From positions 3,596,001-3,660,000 of the forward strand of contig JASFXZ010000026.1 of the NCBI GenBank assembly GCA_032209605.1: a stretch of DNA of 64,000 bases. The letters run 5' to 3'. The stretch comes from Mactromeris polynyma (taxonomy: Eukaryota > Mollusca > Bivalvia > Venerida > Mactridae). Position numbers and translations under genes: made by a program. The notes beneath the pieces are model-generated. The model did no database searches, had not been told where the DNA came from, and saw nothing but the letters and a program-made list of their open reading frames with translations. Positions 42,992-57,100 of this stretch are shown in pieces. Within the stretch, counting starts at the first letter, position 1. Each line of letters starts with the position of its first letter.

Positions 42992-43476
42992 TACTAGCAT
43001 TTTGTAAGTGTGGGCTCACAACATAAATAGGCGTTTCGATGACGACCCATAATTATTCACATTAGAATTAATCTCAACACTGCACGTTTGTATGGATACA
43101 ATTAAGTGTGGTAGTTTACGAGGAAATCAGAGCCTGTCCATGCATCCCCCTGTCTTTAATTTTGATGCTACTAACGAAATGCTCCGAAGAATAAAATTTC
43201 AAAATATCACAAAATACAACAAAGTAGAATGTATATGTGAAACATGGTTTATATCAGCACAGATATTTAATGCATATAAAGTTGCTAACCAATGCATAAT
43301 CATTATATATACAAAGATTGCGATAAATCAACAACAGCTTGTACGCCTACTTCAATATATGTAATACAAAGTCATAGATCCATGACTTTGTACATATACA
43401 AAATAAATGTGTCATAAATATAATACAACTGTGAACGCATCTACACTTACACTATAAGCATATAGGCAATGGACAA

Positions 43477-43569
43477 TATACAGAGCAACCTCTGCATAGC
43501 AACACGATATACAGAGCAACCTCTGCATAGCAACACGATATACAGAGCAACCTCTGCATAGCAACACCC
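43477..43569 (+). repeat. Three-unit 31-bp tandem repeat
   Basis: Units with CAGAGCAACCTCTGCATAGC start at 43481, 43512 and 43543. It abuts a decayed family-A MITE at about 43589-43700. Confidence 0.9.
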
Positions 43570-44716
43570 TTTGAGAGCTGTGAATAAAGTAAAATCTCAA
43601 TAATAGAACCACCCTTGTAACTATTGAAAAGAGGTCTTCTTATTGAGGTGATCCTAATATGGAGGCTGAATAAAGAGCAAAACATTGAAAACGGAATTGT
43701 AAATGTTGTTAAAGAGAGAGTATTGTTTAATAGATGTCCACTCTGGAGAGGTTGACCCATTTTATTTGTAATTCTTGGTAGTTGAAAAATGTCATTGTAG
43801 AAAATTATTAAAGAAAACTTCAATTATGTGCAATTGTAATATTCATTTGAATACTGAAACATTGATGTAATTTAAGATCACATTGTTTTTAAAGGATTGA
43901 GAAAGAATGGCATATGGGAGACCGCATTCACAACAGAGGGTCTCGGCGCAAAAATATACCTAGTGTATGCAACCAATTATAATCATAGGACTGAAGGTCC
44001 TGGGAGGTGGTTTCAAGGCAAGACTGTACGTTTTTCATATTATCGTATTAGAAATTAATCCACGACTATTCGGGGGAAACTCATTTGCCAAAAATTACAC
44101 CAATAATCTAGAAAAGCCGTTTATATCAAGACTCCCGCAAATCCATAATTGATATCCCTGATCAATGAGACATTATACTCATCAAATATATAATAAAAGC
44201 AGAGGATCTTACATGTACTATTTTCTTGAGACGATGGCGGTACTTCGAGTAGATGATAGCAATGAGACACTAAATCGCCTCAAAAATGAGGAGGGGTGAA
44301 ACAAGTTCACAGGCATTGTCCTAAGTCACAGACTGTACAAGTATATATAACCACACGCAGTGGATATAAGTACATATATTCTACAATGGAGGTATTCCAA
44401 TATAGTTCGTGTCACATTGTATTTGCTTAAATAACAGTAGATGGTCATGGAGCATAGTGATGAGACATTATGAAGACATAACAGTTGCAAAACATGCTAA
44501 AATACACAAACAACATCATTTATGAGAGACAAGCATTAACAAAAAATGACTTGACATAATTCAATGCATATTTGCTTATAAGAAAACAACTCCGGTGGTT
44601 TCCTGTAATTATACTTCAAACGAACCAATTTGCACTGTTATCACAATCACACAGTCTAACAAGTTCATTGCAATGTCGGTAGTATGTAATGTTTGATACA
44701 ACGTTAGATACGGTTG

Positions 44717-44974
44717 CTATGCATTGCCTGTTGGAGCGCCAAAGCGCCATGGCGTCTTGCAACAGTCTCTTGTCCGTGAAATAAGACGAAGGTTGTCAAT
44801 AGTGTTACTTTCTATCTGATACAGGCACACGACAGTTCCATTCGAAATACCTAAAGCTGATATTTCTCCTTTAGTGCCATCAGTTGGTAAGACCGGTGCT
44901 CCTACACACGAGGTGCAGACACTTGATGTATATCGTATTTTCCAACTGTTATTCCGACTTATTTTAATCGTCAT
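44717..44974 (-). other. Unrecognised 85-codon ORF downstream of Pax3/7
   Basis: The open frame is GC-richer than its surroundings and reads a globular-looking, Cys-containing peptide (GAPVLPTDGTKGEISALG, CCKTPWRFGAPTG) to a stop at 44717. It lies 86 nt beyond the Pax3/7 stop, perhaps in its 3' untranslated region. I do not recognise a family. It might be a separate small gene, an exon or a repeat fragment. Confidence 0.25.
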
Positions 44975-45060
44975 AAATGTTCATGTAGTCGACTTATTCG
45001 TACGAACACTGAAGGTGAAGGCCATCACGTGACCTTAAACAATAACAGATGTTGGTGTCT

Positions 45061-45188
45061 TTAGAATCCGGCCGATATTCTTCCGTTGTCAGTGCTATGC
45101 ATTAATCCCAATGCGACTGCATGTTCACGTGATTTCATTCTGAGGGCTGCCAAGCTTTCGTCTGCTGCGTATCGCTCAATTGTAGGCA
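45061..45188 (-). CDS. Pax3/7: Pax3/7 exon 7: OAR motif and stop
   Basis: The acceptor is TGTTTCAG|TG in phase 1. It reads [19 protein letters not shown], then ALGLM and a short tail to TAA at 45061-45063. The OAR motif is the C-terminal hallmark of PRD-class proteins and confirms the gene is complete at this end. Confidence 0.95.
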
Positions 45189-48100
45189 CTGAAACATAGC
45201 AAGAATTGATGTCAGATAAACAACCTCACTATTGGTCAATTCAAAAACGATTATACTATCTTAAATGGATACGAAAGGATCTCGTGAATGGGCGTGGTTA
45301 TGAAACGTTTGATAGAGTAAATGAATATTAACCCCAATTTTGTTTTTTTATACTATGTCTACATTTGATTTTAACTTGGTTTTGCCATTCATTACAGCCA
45401 TCTGCATTGTTGTTGACAAATACAATTAATGATATTTTAATTGAGTTGTGTTTTAAAAGACTTAACACATATGATAACGCACAGAGTATAAATAATAATA
45501 CAGTCCATGTTACTGGTCTGATATTCGTACGTTTGAAATTAATTAATGAAAGTGATGACTCCGCAAATTACACATCGACGAAATAGTTTAGTAATATATT
45601 ATACCAAGGCTTTCATTTATGTAATACATGTATGTAAACAATTGGGTGAACTGTGAATTAACGAAGTTTAACGTGTATCATTCTATAGAACTGCTTTCAT
45701 ACGCTAATTAATAACATATTACCTGCTGAAATATGGGGGTTATAATGTAATCCATTCTTTGTGACGTCATTCATATGAGAAATATGGCTGGTTCCTTGAT
45801 ACCCAGGGAGTGTCTGAGGTGTTGCGGAACCATTGGTGTTTCCAGACCACGTGGTCAATGAAGTGAAGTTGTCACTGGTTGGTAAATTTGAATGTAGACT
45901 GGAGTGCAGACTTGACTGGAGACTGGCTAGATTGTGCATCTGAAATATAATACAAGGAAACATGTCATCAAAAGTGTACAGGTTTTTTTCACAGGACATA
46001 ATAATAACACCTTCGGTGATTTTTATTTACACTTAGGACTGTTTTGTTTTTAACACGAATCTGCACCATGTTCATGGAAATTATGCAGTTTATTGTGATG
46101 AAAGCATTATGCTTATTTGAATCACTCTTGTGCCCTCCTCCTGGGAAAATCAATACATTTCACAAAATGTGGTATCATTTTGAGCTTTGCCTATTTTCGA
46201 ACCAACACACTCCGGGTCGAGCACCCGACACATCATCCACTATGCTACTGCTGCCCATTTACGTTTCAGCCATGTTCATAAAAGTGTTTACATGTACTTA
46301 TTATAGTGTCTCTGATATTTAAAGCGCCAGCCATTTCTGACAAATGAGACACAAACTTTCTGAGTACATTTACTTCCCGTTTCCTATCCTTTAATGCGAG
46401 ACATTGTATGCAGGTAAACACACGGTAACCATTATTTAACTAGCTGGCAGTTCACCAATCGGTCATATCAGAACGGACCCCAACAGGAATTCGAACTTTC
46501 GCCCTCCCGCTCCCAAGGCGGATACTTTAACCACTCGGACATGGGAGACGACTGTAGATTAGTAATATTAATGTTCATCGGTAATTTGAGATCTGACTGA
46601 CAACGACGTTTGATGAAGACAGAACACCTACCTGACTTGCGTGGTTCAAATAGTTGTCCATGATGCCGTGGTACGGTGTATGTTCTTGTTTCAGACTTGA
46701 CGAAGGCATAGCATGGGACATTCCAGACGCCATTGATGTACGATGCCATATTGCATCTATGGAAAAAAACAGATAATTCATTTAAGCAAATTTTAAAAGC
46801 ATATTCATTTTACTATCAATTTAATCGTGGCGTACAGAGGAAGAATACGTTTGGTTTGCTTGAGAACGGTTGTAAACGAATGGTGGGTTGGTCAGCCAAT
46901 GAAATCATGTTGTGTAAAATATTGACCAATAGAAATCGTGTACATAATAACGGTATTCTCATATTATTTTGAATCGACAGTGTAGGATGATTATATATAA
47001 ACAGTGAACTTTCTGTCACGACTCTTGTCACTGATCAGGAATATGAACATTTTGTGTGATGCATAACTAGTATACTGTCGTAAATTGGCGTCAAACTCAA
47101 ACCCAATATGTCACTACTTATTTAAACACTTACTCAGTAACTGAAATATTGAAAGATTTTTATCGAAAAGACAATTTTTCCAAGAGAGAGAGTTTACTAA
47201 ATTGATGTCCTGATCCTGCTGCAAGTAAATATTCATTGCAAATATCACCCAGGCAAATTAATTGCGACAAAAGTTATATCGAATTCATACATGTCCCCAA
47301 CACCATAACTATAGAAGAGTATTAAATGCACATCATAAATTATCATGTGATACAGAAAGACCTCACTTAAAGACCGTCTCAATAAAAGGACCAACTTAAA
47401 ATTACGAAAAAAAACATGTCCATTTTCCCTATTTTGCTCTATAATCAACCTCGATATTAAGACCACCTCGTTATTAAGACCAGTTTCCAAGGGTTCCTAG
47501 GGCGGTCTTATTATTGAGGTTTTACTGTATGCATATATTACCTTGTGCTGCTGGGAACGTATATCCGGGTCCCTCGTGAATCATGTAAGGGTTAGTAGGG
47601 ACCCCTTGTGGAACTTGCAGTAAACTGTTCAGTGCTGATATCTGGTTGCTCCCCATCTGTTTCCTCCATCGAGCACGTCTGTTACTGAACCAGACCTAAA
47701 ACACCAAACCAAAATATCGTGATTACAATCGTCCTTAGAGGTGGAAATAATATATAAAAGCCAGTCATTTCTGACTTTTGAAACACCTACTTCCCTACTC
47801 CTATCCTTTAATCCCAAGCACCAGGCAGGTAGGCGCACAGTAACTATTATTTAACTAGCTTGCGGCTCACCAACTGGCCATATCAGAACGGACCCCTACC
47901 GGGATGCGAACCTTCGACCTCCCAGTCCCAAGTCGAATGCTTTAACCACACGGCCAATGGAGTTAATATATGCCTGTAACGTCGGCAAGGAAATATTTCA
48001 AATAGATACGAAAAGTTTCCAAAAATAAAATAATATGCAAAGAATATGTGTTAACATGAAATTTTGATCATATCAATGACATTCATTGTAAGCACAGAAT

Positions 48101-51100
48101 TGCCCATGTCAGAACAATGATTTAATTCTTCGACAATTATTGGTAAGGCGGTGTAAAGTCAGAGTCGATGTATTCTTCTGAGCAAGATATATTGAAGTTA
48201 CCGTTAGTTTTAATGCGCAGCACGGAAAGTGGTCATTTTTTGTCAAGAAAAAAATCACAACTTATTATTTATTTTAAACTGAACAATAACTCGCTATTAT
48301 CGATGGTCGAAAATTAATACTCTCTAAACAAACTTTACCTGCACTCTGGCTTCTGTCAGCTTGGTTCTTTGTGCCAGCTCTTCACGCGTATAAATATCAG
48401 GATAATGGGTGCGTTCAAAGGCACGTTCCAATTCTTCTAGTTGTTCCGCGCTAAAAGTAGTTCTACTCCGTCTTTGTTTACGTTTCAGTTGCAATCCTGG
48501 CTCAGAGTCACAGTCTGACAATTCTGAAATATAGCAGTATTCCTTACATGAATTATGCGGTAACATTTGAAGATATAACATCCCTGTTCAAAATCACTTT
48601 TCAGCTAAAAACTGACAGAAGCAGTGCATTTAATAGGACACAAATTCATCATTTTTAACACACAACAGTGATAAAATCTCATTCCCTATGATATACATTA
48701 ACCTCATAATTAACCATAATACGACTACCCTTGGGACCCTTGCAAACTGGTATTCTTATTGAGGTGGTCTGAATATTGAGGTTGAATAAAGAGCAGTGAA
48801 AATGGATTTGAAAATTGTGTTCTTAAAATTGAAGTGGTCTTATTATTGAGGTGATCTTTAAGTAAGATTTTACTGTAAATATATTGAAAATGGTAAAACA
48901 TTTAGTACATAATGATGATGTTTATTTTAACAAATGCATTATTCCTGTCAGATTTAAAAAAATAACATTTTAAACATATTATATAAAAGCATAGTGTCAA
49001 ATATATAAACTTGTGATCATTCTATTATTTTGCGTGGGTCATTATTATGTAGTAGCCAGTTTAGCGGGTGATGCTTATGTTCTACAGAGCAATATGACTG
49101 CAGATAAAACGCAAACAATGCTTGATCCCCTTCCCTCTGATTCCTGTGGAAAGTTGTAAGTGGCTTCCCGAGGAACAGATTGGTACTAGTTGATAATCCT
49201 GGAACACTGGTTAGGTCAACTAACCTCAGAACGTAACTGAAATAATGTTGCAAAACGTCGAACATCTTCAACACTTCGCAACATAAACTTAACCACAACC
49301 TCCTACCAACAAATCAAGTTCAAATCTTGACACATTTATAAATATCATGCATGTGTACACATGCCAGTGAAATATTGACTTAAGGACAATTACGGAAGCA
49401 CATGAGAAAGGGGGTCCCAGCTAGTTACTTGCGTCAGAATTGCTACTCGTAAACCGCAAAAGTTTTATCTGAATAAATTAATGTATTGATAGATTTTTTC
49501 CAATTCGTGAATTTGCCTCAAAAATTCAATGACATCAATTTGCGTGGTATTACATTAATTCATGCACCTTAAAGTTTATCACTGTGACCTTGTACAGAAT
49601 CATTGAGTGCATTGCCTTATACGCAAAGTGTAGCAATACTCGGATGGCTAGTTATGCGGACATAATCGAATTTAACATTAAATCTGGCTTAAAAGTTTAT
49701 TTCATAAGATTTCGTTTATTTTACCTAGACAATCTGGCGACACTTGTGAGTAAAATTCAAAGAGGGATGTACGCGATAAAACAGGGATTAACTATTATGA
49801 ACAGATTTCTATAAGGATGTACAAGCCACAGACTTGCAATAAGATGTACCACTTTATTGCACAAAATTGACGAATTCTTTTACATGTGATTTTGCACTTG
49901 ATTTCCATCAAGCCTCTTATATTTACTTTAAATGTTCAAATATGACAAGAGACGTCATGTAAAACCAGCACATTAAGGACATTTGCAATAACATCGGCTT
50001 TAAAACGCCTTGGTGTGTTATAAAAACGGCATTTCCGTACCATAATCGGATTTATTCGCGCCGACGAAAGGCAATTTATGCATTATTCATGCAATAGTTT
50101 ATTACTTTATGGAATATACTGTTTGCTTCATGATTGATATGGTGTTAAAATGTTGCAACAAATTACTGTAAGATCACCAATAGATTTGATGGCGGCAGTG
50201 AGTTGAGAAATTAATGTTTTCATTAATTCAAATGGCTCGGTATCCGAGAGTCAGAAATGTTCTGAATATTTCCCGCATAAAATTAGGAAAGTTAGAATGA
50301 ATTGTATATAAAATGAGAAAGTCTGTACCTGAACTGAAAAAGAATCAGGCTCTCGGTAATTTATTTATAATAACTGCTAATTAATAATTTATTAATGATT
50401 AATATTTTATAACAATTCACTATACAATATTGACAATTTCAGTAAGTTTATGGCCACATCGTTGTAAAATATTGGTGAAACAAAGGTGTAATGCTTTATC
50501 ATTAAGCAAATATCAAACAGATGTTATCAGAGACATATGGGCCTCCATGGCAGAGTATAAGTGGTCGCTGACTTCATATCACTTGCCCCTCAACACGGCT
50601 GGGTCTAATCCCACACGGGATGTAAAATGTGGGTGTGAGGAAGTTATCAAGCTGTCTTAGGGAAGGTCGGTGGTTCTATCGAGTTTTTTTGTGTTAACAG
50701 TGGCGGGTTTTTTGTGTTCACATTGCGGGTTCTTTGTGTTCACATTGCGAGCTTTTTGAGTTCACATTGCGTTTTTTTTGTGTTAACAGTGCGGGTTTTT
50801 CCGTTCACAGTGCGGGTTTTTTGTGTTCACAGTACGTGTTTTTTTCCGTTCGCAGTGCAGGTTTTTTCCGTTCACAGTACGGGTTTTTGTGTTCACAGTG
50901 CGGATTTTTGTGTTAACAATACGTGTTTTTTCCCGTTCGCAGTGCGGGTTTTTCCGTTCACAGTGCGGATTTTTCCGTTCACAGTGCGGGTTTTTGTGAT
51001 TACAGTGCGGGTTTTTGTGTTCACAGTGCGGGTTTTTGTGTTCACACTGCGGGTTTTTGTGTTCACAGTGCGGGTTTTCGTGTTCATAGTGCGGGTTTTT

Positions 51101-54100
51101 GTGTTCACAGTGCCGGTTTTCCGTTCACAGTGTGGGTTTTTGTGTTCACAGTGTGGATTTTTGTGTTCACAGTGCGGGTTTCTGTGTCACAGTGCGGGAT
51201 TCTGTGTTCACAGTGCGGGTTTTGCGTTCATAGTACGGGTTTTCGTTCACAGTGCGGGTTCTGTTATCACATTGCGGGTTTTGCGTTCACAGTGCGGGTT
51301 CTGTGTTCACAGTGCGGGTTCTGTGTTCACATTGCGGGTTCTGTGTTCATAGTACGGGTTCTGTGTTCACAGTGCGGGTTCTGTGTTCACAGTGCAGGAT
51401 TCTGTGTTCACAGTGCGGGTTCTGTGTTCACATTGCGGGTTTTGCGTTCACATTGCGGGTTCTGTGTTCACAGAACGAGGGTTCTGTGTTAACAGTGCGG
51501 GATTTTGTGTTCACAGTGTGCCGTTTTGTGTTCACAGTGCGGCGTTTTTGTGTTCACATTTGGGGGGGGGGGGTGTTGACTGAGTGAGTTGTTTGATTTT
51601 CACGGTGCATATTTTATGTTTAAGTTGCGGGCTTTTTTGTACACAGTGCCTTTTTCCTACTCTCATAGTTGTATTTCTGCATCCCGACATTACCTCTAAA
51701 ACACAAGTCATTATAAATTAAAGTACTGCCGAAGGCACAACAGAAAGACGATTAAAATTATTAAACATTATTTTTCGGTACATATCACATCATGTTCCAA
51801 AGTCCATGATAGTATGATATTAGCCCCGAAATGTATTGAGCTGGACAGATTGCAGTCTACACGATGAATACTGAGTAAAAAACGGTAAAATTCCGGTTTA
51901 CTATATCAACAATATGATAGTATGTTACAAGTCGCAAATGATTCGTACAGTGGAAACAATATTAAAAACTCAAAAATGCGGAGCTCGTTTCTGACGTCTT
52001 CAAAAGAGAAAGAATACGTTACAACAGGGAACGCCACATACATAAGACAGTTCCTCTCCACACAGACCTCCGGGTAAACAACAATCCATAAAACATAAGG
52101 CATTTGTGGAGGTTCAGGCGTAAAGGGTGCAAAAAATGGCCTAGCATTAGATTAAAACGACGTTGCAATCTGATTTACGTTTTCATACTGATATTTAACT
52201 TGCTATTACGATGAAACCAAGATAAGCGATAAAAAATTAAGGTTTGTAAAATACACAGTATTCAATTTTGAATTCAATTTTAATTTCCGAACACGTTAAG
52301 GATTTTATAATCTCATCAATCACACCAAAGGTAGTCCGCATATCAAAGCACAGCGGGAACCAATCAAATTGAAGGATCAAAGTTTCTGCGGGCCGGGAAG
52401 CTGTCATGGATAGGTCATTATCAATCATTATTTCTCTTTCTGACGAATCAAAACGGCTCTTATACGTGTAGAAGCGTAACCCACCGCGTTGAATACTTCC
52501 AAATATATCATCACATGAAATAATTTAAACGCTAGCAGGAATTACAAATTCATAATAATAAATTAAGCGAAATGGTCTCATAATAATTTTTCGTGATTTA
52601 AAAGACAGCAGGTATGAATTTGTTAAGAAACATTTTCTAAATCCGAGGTGTTCCGCGTGATGAGAATGTGAAAAGAAATATGCTAAATATCAAACGTTAA
52701 ACGGGGGCTTCCCATATGGCATTCTACATGAAAATTGAGATTTCGCAGTGGATGATTGTATGTATGTATGAAATTATGATTAAGCAATCAAAACAAAAAT
52801 ACGGCATACTTATTATATACTCAGTACATTCACGGACATATACGTCCGTGGTACATGATTTCGCATAATGTGGGATTTTCTAAATTTTCATTTAATGACT
52901 TTTAGGGTACAAGAAAAGAACTTGACACGACATTATTACACGTGTACACAACATGTATGCGAACTTTCATGACAATCGACAAGTTTCAAAATTAATAAAA
53001 TGAAATTTTATGAAGTATGGTTTGTAAAGAAATGTGCGTTTTTAAATATAGAATATAATTTTGAACGTATATGTCATACAGTAAAACCTCACTTAAAGAC
53101 CACCTCAATAATAAGACCCTCTCGAAATTAAGAACAAAATGTTCAAGTCCATTTTTCTCTGTTTTGCTCTTTATTCAACCTTGATATTAATGCCACCGCA
53201 ATATTAAGACCAGTTTTCAAGGGTCCCAAGAGTGGTCTTATTATTGGGGTTTTACTGTATTCTACACTAGGTTGCCATCTCGTTAATGTCATGAAGGACA
53301 TATTACATGTATCACCATTTACTACAGTAGATATTGTCTTATTAAAAAGAGAATCAACATAGACGTTCTTCAAAATTCAAGTAAACAAAGAATGCAACCA
53401 AGCCAGTGATAAACCTTGAAATACGTAATACAGATCACTATGGTGAAAGTTTGTCTATTTGTATCATCTATGGTAGTGAAACCATTCTGTTGTCCGATAA
53501 AATATTTGTATAAACGTCTTGAATTCACAACCATAAAATCAAATGGTAACGTCTTGTGATAATTATAGCTACTTAAATGTCTCACAGAAATACTTGTCAC
53601 TTGGCTTCCTTGGGACAGCAGCTTTTAAGTAAATTCAAATGGTAAGTTTCCAAATGTGTGTGAACAAATTCAGCTGTTACTACTGGGCCACCAAGGTTCT
53701 ATCAAACAATTGCTCGACTGTAAGCTCTAACTAATGCTAGAGATATGAACCTCCTTTCCAATCATGTCAATTAATTCTACCACACCTTTCTGTCACATCT
53801 GAGAAGACTTCGTGACCTCAATTCATGACATTAGCGCTGACCTCCGACCTCACGGAACTATATCGCAGCAGGCGTACCGACGGCGCTTATAGCGAACCTT
53901 TTAAGACTAAGAATATAAAATTGTGATACATCGAAAGTGAACTAAATTAACTTTTTTGACAAATCTGTTATTCAAAGAGACGCATCGGACCTCTCACTGT
54001 GTACATAATCCTGGTTTGTATAATTTTCAATTTTCAACAGAAAATTTTCATATTTCGTCGGCCATTTTGTATTCATACGCGCATATGATCAATTCCCGAC

Positions 54101-57100
54101 GCATTGTGACATCCACGTATTAAGGACAAGGTCCACATGTTTTTGTATTAGACATTTACCAAGAGATCAAGACTAACTGAAACGTATTGTAATTTCTATA
54201 ATTCTAAATTACTTCTCAAAGTACACATCCGATAAAATAATTATATGGACACGCCGGTCTCATTTGGCGAACGTGTGCGTGGTAACATGAATTAAAGTTA
54301 AGAATGACGATCACGAACGCTTTAATAATCCGTTTTAATTTACATATATCGTTTTAATTTCAATTAAAACGTATGATTTGTTTTTATAAAGGTTTCCTGT
54401 TTGGCCATAATCGCCTTCAGTCGATCTAAACTGACATACGTTACCGACATATTACAGAACAATGACATTTATGAAGCAAAGAATTGGATGTTTATTTCGT
54501 TCATAGATTCAAAATTCCCATGTTTAGCTCGATAAAAAACTGAGAAGACACTTCTATACTCAGTATATTTAAAAACGCGCAATGATTTTGTTTTCAAATA
54601 TTACTGACTTACACAGAAATACAAGTAAAAGAACTGTCCCCGATTTTGTTTTCATGTTTGAGTCACAATGACGATCAACAAATATTTGCAAGTGAAAAAT
54701 GAGTGTCAAAATGCAATGAAATATCGCTTAACAAAGAACCGTAGATAAAACATTGTGCGTTTCTTTCTAAACGTTCTGAGTATATAACTGAAATATATAT
54801 TATGACAATATGTTTCACAAAATTCGAAAGAAATGTGCAATTGTAGAGAGAATAGCGTCACGTATTTTAATACCAGTCAGATAATTTAGCAGAGAGAATG
54901 TAAATGATTTGTGCTCGTATACTTTTAGACACAGCTATTGTGTTTGTAATATCGATACGGATTCGTGAAGACGACTCCTTGAATACATGTGCATATCGAC
55001 AAAAAAACTAAAATGTGTCCAATATCGGAACAGATCATACCGTGAATGTCTTTAGTTTCTCGTATGTATTTAACAATTTCGAAAAAGTTTCATAATCACG
55101 ATAGACTGAAGTCATGAAATCTCAAACTTCGAAATCGATATTAAATACAAGATAGAGTAATCTGAGAAAAAGGCCACGTTCACTGACTTGGGCTTACGCG
55201 CATTTCACTATGCCGCAAAATGATATAAATCTGAGAAAAAGTATTGCACGGAAAGTCACATTCATTAAACAGAGTCCCTTGAAATTGATCCTGTGAGTAT
55301 TAAATAACCTTCTGACAAAAGTCATGAAGAAGTAGGACCAGACAAATATAGGAAGGAGAATATACTGAACTGACCGGTGTCGTCGAGTACTGTATAAGTG
55401 GTAAAGTTTACGAATTTCACGAATGCACTAGATTCGCAAACTATTTCATCAGCGTAAATTTCCACTTCCACCAAAGAATATTTGTCCTACGCACCGTGTA
55501 GCCACTACTTGGAGTCTAGTACTCCATGGAGTCACATCTAAAGCACTACCGTGGCCGAAAATACTTGGAATCCTACCATAATTGTTTGAGAATAATAAAA
55601 TTAAGAAATGGATGATTTTACGATGTGTAGGTATTAAAAACTAATTGATTTCGGCGATTCGCAAAACAGCTCTGGAATCGGCAATTCGCAAACTTTTATA
55701 ATTTTACGATATGTAGATAATGTTAACAGACTGATTTTCAACAAGCGATATTATCCACTTATACAGGATATAAAACTAAGAAAACAGGGTTCGGACAAGT
55801 AATAGTTTAGTTACATTGTCACCACAAACGGAAAATAGCAATAAACTACCTCAATAAACACACTTATTAGAAAAGTGGCCATTTTGTATTCTATGGACAT
55901 ATCTTGAGAAGTCAAGGACCAAACAATATAATTTATGTCAATTTCTTTTAAATTCAAATGCATTTACACTAGTAAAGACGGGTTGTCGCTGAAGTGTGAA
56001 ATCAAATCAAGGGCTTTGGAAACTGGGCTGCCGCAGAAATTATCCTTTATGTACGATATTTCCGACTGAGTTGTTTCAAATGATAAGTTAAACAGACGAA
56101 CCAGTAACATGTGGTTGTAGAATGCAAAGAGAATAAAACTACGAATCTCTACCTTTAGACTGATGGCTATAAGTTGGATATTAATAAGACCAGATGTTTA
56201 ATTATCAATTAACACCAAACAAATATTATTCGCACAATTGCATCGTTGCTCAAATATTAACTCATGTTTCTATACTTACTAAAATATCAGAAAATACACA
56301 CCAAAATATTGTAACATTGAGTTGTTGATGATAAGTATTCCCCCTGTTATTGAAAAAGTATTTCTGCCACGTGGGGCGGTCAATTGATCTTAAACCACGG
56401 CCCGGAATTATAACCAATACTTAGGCTCACCAGAGTCATTTTTCCTTAGTCCCCGATTCGTGTGATGAAAGTTGTCAGTTGCTTGTGGAAGAACAGTTTA
56501 GTACTAGTAATTAATCTAGGAACTCTGAGCCCGGGAGTATAACCAATAGATACACTCAGCACTTGCACAATGTTTTTATTCTTATCATAGTTTAAATTAT
56601 CTATGGAACCTAGATTGTGAAATAAGAATAACAAAATGACTGATCCCCGAGTTTCTGACCACGAGTGCGCTTTATTCAATAATTTTGAAGAGCGCAGAAT
56701 AATCGAACCAACGACCTTCGGAACATGAGTCAGACCATCCATAAACCATCATGTCTGTATACAGTTTTTTAGTACATACATTCTAGCAGTCCCCTACTCC
56801 ATTTTAAGACAAGATAAATGTTAATTAAGCTGTTAATATACTAGTACAGTAGCATTATGGGAATTTGGTTGTAAAATATTGGTCCCTATCTCTTGAATAA
56901 ACGGTCTTTTGATTAAGTATTTTATTCCTTTCATGAATTACAATATGAACACTTTCGTATCTTGCGGATGATTATCTCTTCCGATGATTAGAACTTCTAA
57001 TGTTTCAACTATTCATGCAAGCATGACCGGCAATATGAATCATCATAGGAGTAGATAACCATTTAACTGATTATGTAAGTTTGTTTATCATTGACAAGAA

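Larger units (their letters stand above)
39455..45060. other. Intergenic region between LRR-3 and Pax3/7
   Basis: Upstream side of LRR-3 and downstream side of Pax3/7. It contains a chimeric MITE (40748-41009), two full family-A MITEs (42285-42478 and 42824-42991), a decayed family-A copy (about 43589-43700), a three-unit 31-bp repeat (43477-43569), and an unrecognised ORF at 44717-44974. No host exon was identified with confidence; 41010-42280 shows nothing recognisable. Confidence 0.6.

Noticed and set aside
50714..51587. Open frames of up to 212 codons rich in Phe, Val, Cys and His
   Set aside because: Produced by the 20-bp intronic minisatellite of Pax3/7; overlapping frames on both strands are equally open.
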